NCBI RefSeq assembly: GCF_002000055.1
Contig: NZ_MVBD01000001.1
Coordinates: forward strand, 248,001-312,000
Reading direction: 5' to 3'
From: Marinicella sediminis
GTDB taxonomy: Bacteria; Pseudomonadota; Gammaproteobacteria; Xanthomonadales; Marinicellaceae
Length of the DNA: 64,000 nucleotides
Positions 62,995-64,000 of this stretch are shown here, piece by piece; position 1 is the stretch's first letter; the number at the start of each line of letters is the position of its first letter. The notes below the pieces were generated by a model, which was not told the DNA's origin, searched no databases, and worked only from the letters and a program-made list of their open reading frames with translations. The position numbers and the translations under genes are program-made.

Positions 62995-64000
62995 TCAGCC
63001 TTTGGCGACTTGACTTTTGCGGCTCATCACCAACAATTTTTTGGCCGCGTCTGAATGCACAGGATGACTCAGGTAATACCCTTGAAAGCCGCTCACAGTC
63101 ATGGTTTTAAGTAACTCAAACTGCTGTTTGTTTTCGATGCCTTCAACCACCACTTTTTTACCCAGGCGATGGCACAGGGGTATCAGTGCTTTGAGGATTT
63201 CTTCATTGATGGTCTGGTTACGACTGTCTGAGACAAATGAACGATCAAACTTAATCACATCAGCCGGAAAGGTTTTCAGGTAATTCAGGGAAGAATATCC
63301 AGTGCCAAAGTCGTCAATGGCGATTTGAATACCGAGTTGCTGTAATCTTGACAGTGTATCGCGACCACTCTCAATGTTATGCATGGCAGTATTTTCAGTC
63401 ACTTCCAGGGTGATGGCTTCGGCGTCCACCTGTTCCCGGGTCAAACAATCCTGGATGAATTTGACCACATCGCCGTTTTGGATTGTTTCTGCTGAAACGT
63501 TGATGGTAATTCGGGCAGCACCCGGATTGGTGTATTTCCAGGCGCGAACCTGTTTGATGGATTGCTGAATCACCCAATGATCGAGCGCTATCATCATCCC
63601 CAGCGACTGCATCATGAATAAAAAAGAATCAGGTCTGAGCAAGCCTCGATCTGGGTGGTTCCACCTGACCAGAGATTCAAAGCATATGATGCGGTTATGA
63701 GCGGACCAAATGGGCTGAAAATACAGTTCCAGTTGATTGAGTTTGATGGCTACACGAACTTCATTTTCCAGGGTCAGGTCAGGATTGAAGGTGGCATTGA
63801 TGCCTTCATGATAGTGCACTGACTTTTTCCCACCGGACTGTTTGGCGGCCTGCAATGCCTGATTGGCCTGGTGCAGCACAAAACTGATTTTCAGTTGGTT
63901 GGATATTTTGGTGATGCCGGCACTCATTTCGAGGTGGTAAGTTTTACCTTCTTGTTTGAACGGCCGCGACAGTGAGTGTCTGAGCTTTTCGGTTTTGTTG
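62995..64000 (-). CDS. GGDEF-EAL protein, 3' part (5' end outside window)
   Basis: The minus-strand frame is open to the right edge; about 334 residues are visible. The first 60 or so are the end of a GGDEF domain (YHLEMSAGITKISN, then ANQALQAAKQSGGKKSVHYH). The rest is an EAL domain with FESLVRW (ESL in place of EAL), INVSAETI, LEVTEN, IDDFGTGYSSLNYLKTF, IKFDRSF, VVEGIE and GFQGYYLSHPV, so all metal and catalytic residues appear present and it should hydrolyse cyclic di-GMP. The sensor part and GGDEF signature lie outside. A start at 63927 would cut the GGDEF end, so it is not the start. Confidence 0.9.
   Translation of the reverse strand, partial: NKTEKLRHSLSRPFKQEGKTYHLEMSAGITKISNQLKISFVLHQANQALQAAKQSGGKKSVHYHEGINATFNPDLTLENEVRVAIKLNQLELYFQPIWSAHNRIICFESLVRWNHPDRGLLRPDSFLFMMQSLGMMIALDHWVIQQSIKQVRAWKYTNPGAARITINVSAETIQNGDVVKFIQDCLTREQVDAEAITLEVTENTAMHNIESGRDTLSRLQQLGIQIAIDDFGTGYSSLNYLKTFPADVIKFDRSFVSDSRNQTINEEILKALIPLCHRLGKKVVVEGIENKQQFELLKTMTVSGFQGYYLSHPVHSDAAKKLLVMSRKSQVAKG

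Noticed and set aside
1-64000. CRISPR array, tRNA or rRNA genes, prophage or complete insertion sequence
   Set aside because: No regularly spaced repeats, cloverleaf sequences, ribosomal RNA words, transposase, integrase or phage structural genes were seen by reading; a tRNAscan or IS search could overturn this.

Overview
The window is a chromosomal segment of a Gram-negative, aerobic, probably marine gammaproteobacterium. Support comes from a TonB receptor, lipoproteins with lipoboxes, an aa3/caa3-type cytochrome oxidase operon, bacterioferritin and Bfd, the marine-proteobacterial sortase pair, a DUF1820-NtrX-TrkA-TrkH gene order, and secreted proteins ending in an IFxNGFE-like motif. These traits together recall Marinicella or its relatives, but that placement is inference. 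The segment looks like ordinary core genome with short accessory patches. I see no rRNA, tRNA, CRISPR array, complete insertion sequence or prophage.

Layout. 1-5.5 kb: 3' end of hemD, a lipoprotein, a DUF2782 protein, an FMN glutamate-synthase-like enzyme, a dicarboxylate/amino-acid symporter, Fur-type bfd plus bfr, and queF on the other strand. 5.6-9.8 kb: smc and comF. 9.8-17.3 kb: a tight minus-strand tract encoding ExeA-like ATPase, GspB, rhomboid protease, DUF1820 protein, an NtrX-like regulator with a degraded ATPase domain, TrkA and TrkH. 17.3-23.8 kb: a repeat-bearing intergenic region, a double-Cache/HAMP receptor with no output domain plus a small partner, an L,D-transpeptidase, a frameshifted cupin, a universal stress protein and a secreted beta-helix protein. 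23.9-27 kb: putA. 27.5-36.9 kb: one long run for cytochrome oxidase (coxB, coxA, a 42-residue protein, ctaG, coxC), then DUF2909, SURF1, a Sco-like protein, ctaA, ctaB, tatD and tcdA. 36.9-45.4 kb: LysM/BON protein, a secreted protein, the sortase substrate and sortase, a lipoprotein beta-lactamase-like hydrolase, VOC, GNAT and a small secreted protein. 46-54.9 kb: mnmG, crotonase, a DUF21/CBS protein, fructosamine kinase, DPP IV, aldehyde dehydrogenase and a membrane protein. 55-64 kb: TonB receptor, a PycTM-like (Pycsar effector family) membrane protein, a C12 tract, an SO_0444-type metal permease, a lipoprotein, a TPR-GGDEF cyclase, a Bcr/CflA transporter and the 3' part of a GGDEF-EAL gene.

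How parts fit. The oxidase operon carries its own heme A pathway (ctaB, ctaA) and copper/heme assembly helpers (ctaG, SURF1, Sco-like). Bfd and Bfr form an iron store/release pair behind a Fur-like promoter. TrkA and TrkH form a potassium importer downstream of the NtrX-like gene. GspB and the ExeA-like ATPase usually support type II secretin assembly, but no other secretion genes are here. The GGDEF and GGDEF-EAL genes would act on cyclic di-GMP.

Most unusual points: the receptor without output domain; the NtrX-like protein lacking the Walker B acid and GAFTGA; a stand-alone PycTM-like protein near a C12 homopolymer; a 13-bp hairpin that would mask a ribosome binding site; three divergent copies of an intergenic repeat; and a recurrent style of long hairpin without a T-tract at gene ends.
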